Shown: positions 53,067 to 61,916 of the stretch, in pieces
Layout of the letters: each line of letters opens with the position of its first letter
Numbering within the stretch: the stretch's first letter is position 1
From: Flavobacterium panici
GTDB lineage: Bacteria; Bacteroidota; Bacteroidia; Flavobacteriales; Flavobacteriaceae
NCBI RefSeq assembly: GCF_903819335.1
Contig: NZ_CAIJDE010000029.1
Coordinates: 163,219 to 227,218, forward strand
DNA: 64,000 nt
Reading direction: 5' to 3'
Position numbers and translations under genes: made by a program
Notes under the pieces: generated by a model
The model's database searches: none
What the model saw: only the letters and a program-made list of their open reading frames with translations
What the model was told of the DNA's origin: nothing

Positions 53067-53879
53067 ATGGATTCAATATTTAATCTAAAAGGAAAAATTG
53101 CACTTATAACAGGCGGTGCCGGAGTATTAGGAAGCAACTTTGCAAATGTTTTGGCTAAACAAGGCGTAATTGTTGGGATTGTTTCTCAATCGATTGAAAA
53201 AGCAAACAAAACTGTAAAAGATATAGAAGCGAATGGCGGACAAGGATTTGCGATTCAGGCGAATGTTTTAAGCAAAGAAGAATTAGAAAAAGCAAAAGAC
53301 TTTATTGTTGAAAAATACGGTCGTTTAGATATCCTGATTAATGCAGCAGGCGGAAATATGCCGGGCGCAACGATTCAGCCGGATCAAGCCGTTTATGACA
53401 TGAAAACAGATGATTTACAAAAAGTTGTCGATTTGAATATCATTGGAACTATGCTTCCAACTCAGGTTTTTGCGGAGCTTTTTGCCAAACAAAAATCAGG
53501 AAATATCATTAATATTTCATCAGCATCGGCACAAAGACCTTTAACTAGAGTTGTGGGATATTCTGCTTCAAAAGCGGCAATTGACAATTTTACACAATGG
53601 ATGGCGGTTGAATTAGCTCAAAAATATGGCGAAGGAATTCGTGTAAATGCGATTTCACCGGGATTTTTTATTGGAGAACAAAACCGTGCATTATTATTGA
53701 CTCCAGAAGGAAAATTAACTCCGCGTGGCGAAAAAATTATTGATCACACACCAATGGGAAGATTTGGAACTCCTGAAGATATAGACGGTGCGCTTTTATT
53801 TTTATGCAGCGATATGTCAAAATTCGTAACGGGAACAATCCTAAAAGTTGACGGAGGTTTTGCCGCAACAAGTATTTAA
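53067..53879 (+). CDS. SDR oxidoreductase, probable D-mannonate oxidoreductase
   Basis: This 270-residue short-chain dehydrogenase has an NAD(P)-binding TGGAGVLG (15-22) and NAAGG (92-96), and the catalytic Ser, Tyr165 and Lys169 (GYSASK). SDR proteins next to uxuA commonly reduce D-fructuronate to D-mannonate, taking the place of the larger UxuB. The gene context (uxuA 124 bases downstream, YhcH upstream) supports this. NADH is likely, but the specificity is not seen in the sequence. Confidence 0.88.
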   Translation: MDSIFNLKGKIALITGGAGVLGSNFANVLAKQGVIVGIVSQSIEKANKTVKDIEANGGQGFAIQANVLSKEELEKAKDFIVEKYGRLDILINAAGGNMPGATIQPDQAVYDMKTDDLQKVVDLNIIGTMLPTQVFAELFAKQKSGNIINISSASAQRPLTRVVGYSASKAAIDNFTQWMAVELAQKYGEGIRVNAISPGFFIGEQNRALLLTPEGKLTPRGEKIIDHTPMGRFGTPEDIDGALLFLCSDMSKFVTGTILKVDGGFAATSI

Positions 53880-53890
53880 GATTTCTCACG

Positions 53891-53978
53891 TCCTGCAAGG
53901 TTTTCAAAACCTTGTAGGTCTAAATTATAGACTATTATAAATTAAAAATACCTACAAGGTTTTGAAAACCTTGCAGGA
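53891..53978. repeat. Perfect inverted repeat inside the uxu operon
   Basis: Arms of 29 bases (53891-53919 and 53950-53978) pair exactly around a 30-base centre. Each arm itself folds, AAGGTTTTCAAAACCTT being a palindrome. A near-identical pair lies after the HTCS gene at 61544-61683. Within the operon it could slow or partly end transcription. Confidence 0.85.
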
Positions 53979-54002
53979 GAATAAACCAAAAACACATAAC
54001 AA

Positions 54003-55190
54003 ATGGAACAAACATTAAGATGGTTCGGACCAAATGATCCTGTTTCTTTACAAGATATTGCACAAACCGGAGCAACCGGAATCGTAACGGCTTTACACCA
54101 TATTCCAAACGGAGAAGTTTGGAGTATTGAAGAAATTATTAAACGAAAAGTGGAAATTGAACACGAAAACGGAGATCCTAAAAAAGGTGCTTCGGGTTTG
54201 ACTTGGTCGGTTGTAGAAAGTATTCCGGTACACGAAGACATTAAAAAACAAACGGGGAATTATCTTCAATACATTGAAAATTATAAGGAAAGCATTCGCA
54301 ATCTGGCTTTATGCGGAATTAAATGTGTGTGTTATAATTTCATGCCGGTTTTAGACTGGTCAAGAACGGATTTGTCCTATACAGTTGAAGACGGTTCGAA
54401 AGCTTTACGTTTTGACATTAATGCTTTTGCGGCTTTTGAATTATTCATTTTGAAAAGACCGGGCGCAGAAAAAGAATATTCTGCAGAACAGACTCAAAAA
54501 GCCAAAAACTATTTTCAGGCTATGACGGATGAAGATAAAGTAAAACTGCAAAGAAACATTCTGGCTGGACTTCCTGGCGCCGAAGAAGCTTATTCTGTTG
54601 AAGATTTTCTAGTTACATTAAATGGTTACCATCATATTGACAGACAAGCTTTAAAAGATAATTTATTCTACTTTTTAAAACAGATTATTCCAGTTGCTGA
54701 AAGTAAAGGTGTTTTGATGGCGATTCATCCTGACGATCCGCCCTACCCGATTTTAGGTTTACCAAGAGTTGTTAGTACAGAAGAAGATTTGATTGAGTTA
54801 ATGAATGCCGCGCCTTCTAAATCAAATGGATTTACAATGTGTACAGGTTCGTACGGCGTAAGAGCGGATAATGATTTACCGGGAATTGTAAGACGTCACG
54901 GTGATAAAATGAATTTTATTCATTTAAGAAGCACGCAAAGAGACGAAGAAGGTAGTTTCTACGAAGCAAACCATCTTGAAGGCGATGTTGATATGTACGA
55001 AGTTGTAAAAGCAATTTTGGAAGTAGAGAAAAGAAACAAAACCAAATTGCCAATGCGCCCGGATCATGGACATCAAATGCTGGATGATTTAAAGAAAAAA
55101 ACAAATCCTGGGTATTCTGCAATTGGCCGTTTAAGAGGTCTCGCAGAGTTGCGAGGGCTTGAATTAGGGATTAAGCGATCTATATTATAA
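54003..55190 (+). CDS. uxuA: Mannonate dehydratase
   Basis: UxuA of 395 residues, the usual length, removes water from D-mannonate to give 2-keto-3-deoxy-D-gluconate. It is metal-dependent and has a TIM-barrel fold. [52 protein letters not shown] and PMRPDHG are strong family markers. These last segments hold the metal-binding His and Asp residues. It is the third gene of the operon under the LacI-like operator. The product would enter the Entner-Doudoroff route through KDG kinase, which is not in the window. Confidence 0.97.
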   Translation: MEQTLRWFGPNDPVSLQDIAQTGATGIVTALHHIPNGEVWSIEEIIKRKVEIEHENGDPKKGASGLTWSVVESIPVHEDIKKQTGNYLQYIENYKESIRNLALCGIKCVCYNFMPVLDWSRTDLSYTVEDGSKALRFDINAFAAFELFILKRPGAEKEYSAEQTQKAKNYFQAMTDEDKVKLQRNILAGLPGAEEAYSVEDFLVTLNGYHHIDRQALKDNLFYFLKQIIPVAESKGVLMAIHPDDPPYPILGLPRVVSTEEDLIELMNAAPSKSNGFTMCTGSYGVRADNDLPGIVRRHGDKMNFIHLRSTQRDEEGSFYEANHLEGDVDMYEVVKAILEVEKRNKTKLPMRPDHGHQMLDDLKKKTNPGYSAIGRLRGLAELRGLELGIKRSIL

Positions 55191-55194
55191 AGGT

Positions 55195-55483
55195 TTTGCC
55201 ACGAAGGCACTAGGGGCGCGAAGTTTTTTTTAAGCCACAGATTAGAAGGATTAAAAAGATTTTTTTTCTCTCGCAGATTTTGCTGATTAAGCAGATAATT
55301 TAAAAGTTTAGTTTGTCATTTCGAGGAACGAGAAATCGCACAAGCAGCTCGACAAAGATTGGAGAATTTCTACACGGAATTTCTAGTGCGATTTCTCCTT
55401 ATGTCGAAATGACAAAAAAATCCGCAAAATCTGCGGGATCTGCGAGAGAAAAAACCTTCACGCCCTAGCGCCTTCGTGGCAAA
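55195..55483. repeat. Three-layer nested palindrome
   Basis: The outer arms, 55195-55223 and 55456-55483, carry TTTGCCACGAAGGC. The middle arms carry CTCTCGCAGAT (from 55268) and its mirror (ending 55447). The inner GTCATTTCGA element spans 55312-55416. The right middle arm has an extra nine bases. The whole fills the 333-base gap between uxuA and the beta-helix gene. No gene or promoter was identified. Confidence 0.85.
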
Positions 55484-55523
55484 CCCACACAATAAAACTA
55501 ACTAACCACAAAAACCACAAACC

Positions 55524-57152
55524 ATGATTCGCCAAACCATTCTTATATCCTGCAGCTTTTTTATGAACGCTGTATTGGCGCAGGAAATACCTAAAATTAT
55601 AACTTCAAAAACAGATTATCTTCCTGATTTTAGTTTTGCGGGATATCATTTCGGCGAAAGCCAAATTCCTGAGGCTAATGGAAAAATTATAAATGCTGTT
55701 GATTTTGGCGTAAAAGCAAATGATAATTTAGACGATTCAAAAGCTTTATTGAAAGCTTTAAAAGCAGCCAATGCCGTTGACGGAAATGTTATTTTACAAT
55801 TACCTCAAGGCAGAATTATTTTGAGTGAAATTGTCTATATCGAAAGAAGCAATTTTGTACTTCGCGGTACAGGTTCTGATGAAAACGGAACTGAAATTTA
55901 CTGCCCAAGACCCATGATGTATCTTAAAGATCCTGAATCTTTGGCGGAACTTCGTGAATATCTTACCACTTTTGACAAAAGACAACGCGAACCTGAAAAT
56001 AATGTCGATTTGCCTTTCTCACAATATGCGTGGTCTGGCGGTTTTATTTGGACACAGATTACGGGTGAACGTGTGAAATCTTATTTGGATAAATATGAAC
56101 CGGATTCTAATGTTTTGGCGAAAGTGAGTTCTGGAAAAATGGGAGAATTTACAATCAATGTTTCTGATGTAAAAAATCTAAAAGTTGGTGATATCGTCGA
56201 ATTACAATTGTTTAATAAAGATGGTGAAAACGGCGAAATTATTAAAGATTTATATCAGGGCGCAAAAGTAAAACCGGGCTCGCATCACTGGCAGTTTCCA
56301 AAACTTCCTATTGTGAGACAGCAGGTTGAAATTGTAAAGATTTCAAATTCAAAAATTACCATTAAAACTCCTTTAACTATTTCAATTAAACCAAGTTATC
56401 AGGCACAATTGGTAGAATGGAAACATTTAAACGAAGTAGGAATTGAACATCTTCGCTTTACTTTTCCTGATATTCCAAGAGTGGCGCATCACGTCGAACC
56501 GGGAAATAATGCTATTTTCCTGACCCGTCTTTTTAACAGCTGGGTGAATGATGTAAAAATCACAAATGCCGACAGCGGGATTTTAGGCGAAGAAATCTCA
56601 AATGTTACGGTTCAGAATATTATTACCGATGGACCGCATTTATCGCATTATACGGTAACTTTAGGTGGGGTTCATAATGTTTTGGTGAAGAATCTTAAAA
56701 TCTACAATAAAGCGGTTCATCCGTTGAGTTTCAATACTTTTTCTACTAAAAATGTATATCAGGATTGTGAAATATTTGCCGATGCTCTTTTAGATCAGCA
56801 TTCGGGAGCGAATCATCAAAATCTGTTTGATAATATCACAGCTCATATTACGGCTGATAAAAACAATAGTTACTTTTTGTTTGGCGGCGGCGGTGCTGAT
56901 TATTGGAAACCTTCGCACGGACCTTTCAGTACGTTTTGGAATTTAAATGTACAAGTCGAAAATCCAGATCAGTCAAAACCGGTTTTATTATACGGAATGA
57001 AAGACGGTGCTTTCGCTAAAATTATTGGCGTACACGGAAATACAAAATTTGAAATCAAATACGATGTCGATCCCTATATTGAATTTTTAAACACGCCGAT
57101 AGAAAAAATCCCGTCGCTGTATGATTATCAATTAAAAAAGCGATTGAGGTAA
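55524..57152 (+). CDS. Exported right-handed beta-helix protein, probable polysaccharide lyase
   Basis: This 542-residue protein has a signal peptide (cleavage after VLAQ). The N-terminal segment NAVDFGVKANDNLDDSKALLKALKAAN matches the pectate-lyase-like start of beta-helix enzymes. Parallel beta-helix repeats (VGIEHLRFTF, VNDVKITNADSG, VTVQNIITDG, VLVKNLKIYN) run to about residue 460. HHVEPGN and a GGGGADYW loop are conserved-looking parts I cannot assign. With DUF4861 and UxuA it is likely to attack a uronic-acid-containing polymer, but the family number and substrate are uncertain. Confidence 0.75.
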   Translation: MIRQTILISCSFFMNAVLAQEIPKIITSKTDYLPDFSFAGYHFGESQIPEANGKIINAVDFGVKANDNLDDSKALLKALKAANAVDGNVILQLPQGRIILSEIVYIERSNFVLRGTGSDENGTEIYCPRPMMYLKDPESLAELREYLTTFDKRQREPENNVDLPFSQYAWSGGFIWTQITGERVKSYLDKYEPDSNVLAKVSSGKMGEFTINVSDVKNLKVGDIVELQLFNKDGENGEIIKDLYQGAKVKPGSHHWQFPKLPIVRQQVEIVKISNSKITIKTPLTISIKPSYQAQLVEWKHLNEVGIEHLRFTFPDIPRVAHHVEPGNNAIFLTRLFNSWVNDVKITNADSGILGEEISNVTVQNIITDGPHLSHYTVTLGGVHNVLVKNLKIYNKAVHPLSFNTFSTKNVYQDCEIFADALLDQHSGANHQNLFDNITAHITADKNNSYFLFGGGGADYWKPSHGPFSTFWNLNVQVENPDQSKPVLLYGMKDGAFAKIIGVHGNTKFEIKYDVDPYIEFLNTPIEKIPSLYDYQLKKRLR

Positions 57153-57226
57153 AGTTCTTTTTTAATCTCGCAAAGTCGCTAAGACGCAAAGTTTTATTTG
57201 CTCATTTTAATGATTAATAAGTACTA

Positions 57227-57330
57227 TTTGTCATTTCGACGAAGGAGAAATCTCCTCGAGAAACTCTACAAAGATTGGACTCTCGTTGGCGAGCTACTTG
57301 TGGAGATTTCTCCTTCGTCGAAATGACAAA
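57227..57330. repeat. GTCATTTCGA palindromic element, copy 4
   Basis: Perfect 29-bp arms (57227-57255 and 57302-57330) beginning TTTGTCATTTCGACGAAGG enclose a 46-base centre with ACAAAGATTGG. A separate hairpin, CCAGCGGTT / AACCGCTGG at 57352-57371, follows. Between them they fill the gap before the HTCS gene. Confidence 0.85.
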
Positions 57331-57452
57331 AATGAGACAATACTTTGCGTTCCAGCGGTTGAAACCGCTGGCTATGTTTTAAATTCTATATCAATATAAA
57401 AACCTTTGCATCTCTGATCCTTTGCCTCTTTGAACCTAAAAAAATAAACGCT

Positions 57453-60400
57453 ATGAAATACAAAATAGCTTTTCTCGTAACCGTACTTATTTTCGGAAAT
57501 CTGTTTTCCCAAAATAAATACCGCCTTAAAAATATTTCTACAACCGACGGGCTTTCGCAGAGTTCTGTTATTGCCATACATCAGGATAAACTTGGGCAGA
57601 TGTGGTTTGGTACGCGTGACGGATTGAATAAATATGACGGCAGCCGATTTACGATTTTCAGGAATGATGTCAACGATAAATCTTCCATCAGCAACAATGA
57701 TATTTTGGCAATTGTTGAAGACAATTCGGGAAAAATCTGGGTTGGAACTTACAATGGTTTAAATTGTTACGATCCTGTTTCTGGCAAATTTACCCGATAT
57801 CTGCATACCAAAGCCAATCACACGATAAGCAATAATGCGGTTTGGACGATTAAAGAAATTGGCAGCGAAATGTGGTTTGGAACTTCAAAAGGATTGACAA
57901 TTTTGAATAAAAAGACAGGAAATTTCACTTCGGTTTTTCATTCAGATACGGATACTTCTACACTTCCCAGCAATAATATTTTAAGCATTGTAAAAACCAA
58001 AAAAGGTGAAATCTGGATTGGAACTACAAAAGGTTTATGCCAGTTGACAAGCAGAAAAGGCAGTAAATTTTCGTTTAAAAATTATCCGTTAAATCCTGTT
58101 GATTTATTAACGGTACAATCGGTTATTGAAGATAAAACAGGCAATTTGTGGGTTGGAACAAAAAACAAAGGACTTTTAAAATTCGATCAAAAACAAAAAG
58201 CTTATGTTCCTTTTTTAGATGCTGCAAAATACCGCGAAATCAATAGTGACATTCGATCTTTGATAATTGACAAACAAGGTTCTTTGTGGATTGGTGCTTA
58301 CGACGGAATTTACATTTTAGGACAAGATAAAAGTCTGCAAAAAATAAACAACACCAATAACAACAACGGAATCGACAAAGTAAAATCTGTTTATATGGAT
58401 AAAAAAGGTTCGATCTGGATTGGCTGTTATTACAAAGGCGTGAATCTTTGGGATGTTTCAAATGTCAATTTCTCTAATTACAATCAAAATTCGAAAAAGA
58501 TTCCGATGAGTTTCGATGTGGTTAGTTCAATTATTGCCGATAAAAATCACAATATCTATTTTGGAACAGAAGGCGGCGGAATTACTATTTACAACAATAA
58601 AACCGAAGCTGTAAGTTACATCAACAGTAAAACGGGTCAGGCCAATAAAAATGACATTAAATCGATGTGTCTTTCTGACGATCATATTTTGTGGATTGGA
58701 ACTTTTTCAAAAGGTTTATCAGCTTACAACACGATTTCAAAAAGAATTGAAGACAATCGAATTACTTCAGATTTATTGACATTATTGAAAGAAAGCGGCG
58801 TTTATTCGCTTAAAACAGAAGGTCCTGTTTTATGGATTGGAACTTTTGGCAAAGGCTTAATTCGTTACGATACAGCAAATAAGAACTTTCAAATTATTGG
58901 AAATGACAATACAAAACCTGTTTTTTTAACCAATAATATTGTTCGAACTATTTTAGTTGACAAACAAAATTACGTTTGGGTTGGAACTCAAAATGGTTTA
59001 AACCGAATTCCGTTAAAAAATTTCAATCCGCAGCAATATAAAATTCAACATTTCTTTTACGATCATGCCGCTTTGTCCGGTGATGATATTTTGACTTTGT
59101 TTCAGGATTCTCAACATAAAATCTGGGTGGGAACAAAAGCAAAAGGGCTGCATTATTTTGATGGAAAAAAATTCAACCATATCAATCTTAAAATAGGAAA
59201 TACTGTAATTACTTCTATTCACTCTATTTTAGAAGATGATGATAAAAACCTATGGATCAGTACCAATTTGGGAATTATCAAATACAATACAACGAAAAAG
59301 AATATTGTAATTTATGATCAAAAAGACGGATTGGCAAGTAATGAATTCAATGATAATTCCGCTTTAAAATTAGATTCGAATCAATTTTATTTCGGAAGTC
59401 CGTCTGGAGCAACCTATTTTGATGCTGCAAAAATTTCCCTGAATCAATATTCGCCTCAGGTTTTAATTACCGATTTGAAAATCAAGAACGAAACTATTCA
59501 TGCAGAAGATAAAGACGGAATTTTAGAAAAAAGTATTGGTTTTACCCAAACCATAACGCTGGATTATGATAAGGCTAATTTCTCGATAAACTTTGCGATT
59601 CCAAATTACATTCGATCAAAAAACAATCAATACAGTTATCGATTAATTGGATTGGAAAATAACTGGACAACGACTAAAAATGCTGAAGCTAATTTTGCGA
59701 TTCAAAATCCGGGAACTTATGTTTTTGAAGTTCGAGGCGCAAATAACGACGGCGTTTGGAACAAAACTCCGGCGACGCTTACGGTTGTTGTAAATCCGGC
59801 TCCGTGGCGCAGTATCTGGGCATTTTTGTTGTACGGAATTATTATTGGTTTAGGTTTATACGGTTTGATCTGGATTATGAAATCGAAAGCAAGATTGAAA
59901 CAGAAACTGGAACTGGAATATCTGGAAACAAAACGTATTGAAGAAAATAATCGTGCAAAACTGGATTTCTTCACGAATATTTCTCATGAATTCAGAACGC
60001 CTTTAACTTTGATTTTAGGCCCATTGCAGCAAATTCTGGCGGATTATAACGGAACAAATGAAATGTACAAAAAGCTTTTGGTGATTGAAGGAAGTGCGAA
60101 TCATCTTTTAAGTTTAATTAACCGTTTAATGGATTTCAGAAAACTGGAGAATGATCAGGTTACGTTAGAATCTGCTAACGGAAATATTGTAAAATTCACC
60201 AGAGAAATCTTTTTATCGTTTATAGAATATGCCAAAGACGGCGGTTACGATTATACTTTTGAAACTTCGGATGAAGAAATATCGGTTTATTTTGACCGAT
60301 ATAAACTCGAACGTGTATTTTATAATTTGATTTCGAATGCGTTTCGATATACACCAAAAGGCGGAACGATCAACATTAAAATAAATCAAGATCCCGAAAA

Positions 60401-61538
60401 TCTTTTTATCGAGGTTGAAGATTCCGGAGTGGGAATTTCAGAAGAACATATTGACAAGATTTTTGATTTATTTTTTGAAGTGCCAACACACAATCAGGTT
60501 CAGAAAAATTATAATAAAGGAACAGGAATTGGGCTTTCAATCGTAAAAAATATTGTAAAACTGCATAAAGGAACAATCGATGTTACCAATAAAACTTCGG
60601 GCGGCGTTATTTTTAAAGTAACGCTTCCGCTTGGGCGTGAACATCTTTTAGACAGCGAAATTATTCCTGATTTTAAAATCAGCGATGATATTGCACAATA
60701 CACAGCACAGCTTGAACCTTCGGAAACTATAGAAAATGAAGACATTGACGATTTAATTGTTAATGAAGAAAAGCAGACGATTCTACTTGTTGAAGATCAT
60801 AAGGTTTTGAGAAAGTTCATGAAAAACCTGCTCAAAAAAGATTATAATATTATTGAGGCCGAAAACGGAAAAATTGCTTTTGAAAAGGCTTTAAAATTTG
60901 TTCCGAATTTGATTATCAGCGATGTTATTATGCCCGAAATGGTGGGAACTGAACTTTGTTCTAAAATTAAAGAAAACTTAAAAACGAGTCATATTCCGGT
61001 TATTTTGCTGACTTCCAGATCTTCATTGGTTTATAAATTTGAAGGATTAGAAAGTGGTGCCGATGATTACATCAGTAAACCGTTTAATTTAATGGAATTC
61101 AGGCTTCGCGTTAAAAACCTTTTAAACTCAACGGAGCGTTTGAAACTTAAGTTTTCAAGCGAAGACAGTTTTATTCCTTCAGAAATTACGGTTTCTTCTC
61201 TGGATGAAGAATTATTGAAAAAAGCATTTAAAATTGTAGAGGATAATATTTCAAACGAACAATTTGATATACCATTTTTCTGTTCAGAATTAGGTGTAAG
61301 CCGTACCATGTTATTCTTAAAAGTAAAAGCCTGGACCAATTTTACGCCAAACGAATTCATTCATGAAATCAGGTTAAAACGTGCCGCTCAATTATTGGAA
61401 CAAAACAAATTAAACGTTTCAGAAATCAGTTATAAAGTCGGCTTTAACAATCCGAAGTACTTTAGCAAATGCTTCCAAAAAAGATACGGAGAAACTCCGT
61501 CGCAATTTGCTGACAAATTTTACGAAAAAACTTTTTGA
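57453..61538 (+). CDS. Hybrid two-component system regulator (HTCS)
   Basis: This 1361-residue protein joins a whole signalling path. After a signal peptide come a 14-blade-type propeller region (about 25-690, with repeated IWVGT motifs), a Y_Y_Y domain (700-780) and a transmembrane helix (785-807). The HisKA domain has its His at 845 (NISHEFRTPL), followed by HATPase (NAFRYTPKGG, GVGISEEHI). A receiver domain with phospho-acceptor Asp1157 (IISDVIMPEM) and an AraC HTH (1265-1355) complete it. HTCS proteins bind oligosaccharide in the periplasm and switch on their susC/susD operon. Here the susC-like gene lies 378 bases downstream on the same strand, and the beta-helix protein just upstream. 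Confidence 0.97.
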   Translation: MKYKIAFLVTVLIFGNLFSQNKYRLKNISTTDGLSQSSVIAIHQDKLGQMWFGTRDGLNKYDGSRFTIFRNDVNDKSSISNNDILAIVEDNSGKIWVGTYNGLNCYDPVSGKFTRYLHTKANHTISNNAVWTIKEIGSEMWFGTSKGLTILNKKTGNFTSVFHSDTDTSTLPSNNILSIVKTKKGEIWIGTTKGLCQLTSRKGSKFSFKNYPLNPVDLLTVQSVIEDKTGNLWVGTKNKGLLKFDQKQKAYVPFLDAAKYREINSDIRSLIIDKQGSLWIGAYDGIYILGQDKSLQKINNTNNNNGIDKVKSVYMDKKGSIWIGCYYKGVNLWDVSNVNFSNYNQNSKKIPMSFDVVSSIIADKNHNIYFGTEGGGITIYNNKTEAVSYINSKTGQANKNDIKSMCLSDDHILWIGTFSKGLSAYNTISKRIEDNRITSDLLTLLKESGVYSLKTEGPVLWIGTFGKGLIRYDTANKNFQIIGNDNTKPVFLTNNIVRTILVDKQNYVWVGTQNGLNRIPLKNFNPQQYKIQHFFYDHAALSGDDILTLFQDSQHKIWVGTKAKGLHYFDGKKFNHINLKIGNTVITSIHSILEDDDKNLWISTNLGIIKYNTTKKNIVIYDQKDGLASNEFNDNSALKLDSNQFYFGSPSGATYFDAAKISLNQYSPQVLITDLKIKNETIHAEDKDGILEKSIGFTQTITLDYDKANFSINFAIPNYIRSKNNQYSYRLIGLENNWTTTKNAEANFAIQNPGTYVFEVRGANNDGVWNKTPATLTVVVNPAPWRSIWAFLLYGIIIGLGLYGLIWIMKSKARLKQKLELEYLETKRIEENNRAKLDFFTNISHEFRTPLTLILGPLQQILADYNGTNEMYKKLLVIEGSANHLLSLINRLMDFRKLENDQVTLESANGNIVKFTREIFLSFIEYAKDGGYDYTFETSDEEISVYFDRYKLERVFYNLISNAFRYTPKGGTINIKINQDPENLFIEVEDSGVGISEEHIDKIFDLFFEVPTHNQVQKNYNKGTGIGLSIVKNIVKLHKGTIDVTNKTSGGVIFKVTLPLGREHLLDSEIIPDFKISDDIAQYTAQLEPSETIENEDIDDLIVNEEKQTILLVEDHKVLRKFMKNLLKKDYNIIEAENGKIAFEKALKFVPNLIISDVIMPEMVGTELCSKIKENLKTSHIPVILLTSRSSLVYKFEGLESGADDYISKPFNLMEFRLRVKNLLNSTERLKLKFSSEDSFIPSEITVSSLDEELLKKAFKIVEDNISNEQFDIPFFCSELGVSRTMLFLKVKAWTNFTPNEFIHEIRLKRAAQLLEQNKLNVSEISYKVGFNNPKYFSKCFQKRYGETPSQFADKFYEKTF

Positions 61539-61543
61539 TGTAT

Positions 61544-61683
61544 TCCTGCAAGGTTTTCAAAACCTTGTAGGTATAATTTCAATACTTACCAATCACTAAA
61601 AACATAACGATAATTTTAATACCTGCACGGTTAAAAAACATTGCAGTTATTTACACCTACAAGGTTTTGAAAACCTTACAGGA
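61544..61683. repeat. CCTGCAAGG inverted repeat after the HTCS gene
   Basis: The left arm (61544-61572) is identical to the left arm in the uxu operon. The right arm (61655-61683) has one mismatch. The spacer contains a third scrap, CCTGCACGG ... CATTGCAG. It begins six bases after the HTCS stop. Confidence 0.85.
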
Positions 61684-61725
61684 TTAATTGTAATAAATTT
61701 TAAAAACCGCGTTTTTAAAGGGCTT

Positions 61726-61761
61726 AAAAAAGGGTATCTGTATTTTTAGATACCCTTTTTT
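61726..61761 (+). terminator. Strong terminator of the HTCS transcript
   Basis: A perfect 14-base stem, AAAAAAGGGTATCT / AGATACCCTTTTTT, has an eight-base loop. It separates the HTCS gene from the susC-like transcript. Confidence 0.9.
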
Positions 61762-61786
61762 GTATTTCTATATCGTTTTCGGCCTA

Positions 61787-61794
61787 TACATTTG
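61787..61794 (+). promoter_or_regulatory. -7 element of the susC-like transcript
   Basis: TACATTTG matches TAnnTTTG. The next ATG is only four bases away, so a transcript starting here would have little or no leader for the small ORF and about 115 bases for susC. No -33 TTG was found at the standard spacing. Confidence 0.5.
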
Positions 61795-61798
61795 CGAT

Positions 61799-61891
61799 AT
61801 GAAAATCAGGAAAACAAACTTTTTATTGCTGCAAATTTTGTTTGTCATTATGATAATCGGAATGAGTCTATTGCTTTTCTACTTTCTCTAA
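61799..61891 (+). CDS. Possible 30-residue membrane peptide upstream of susC
   Basis: A short frame begins MKIRKTNFLLLQILF and ends LLLFYFL, with basic residues first and then one hydrophobic helix, so it could insert in the membrane. It lies four bases after a promoter-like element and 25 bases before the SusC start. It may be a real small protein, a leader peptide that tunes susC, or chance; only the hydrophobic pattern and position support it. Confidence 0.3.
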   Translation: MKIRKTNFLLLQILFVIMIIGMSLLLFYFL

Positions 61892-61916
61892 CATTAACCT
61901 TAAAACCAAAAAATGA

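Noticed and set aside
57352..57371. CCAGCGGTT / AACCGCTGG hairpin as a terminator of the beta-helix gene
   Set aside because: No T run follows, and it is about 200 bases past the stop, so it is noted only as one more palindrome.
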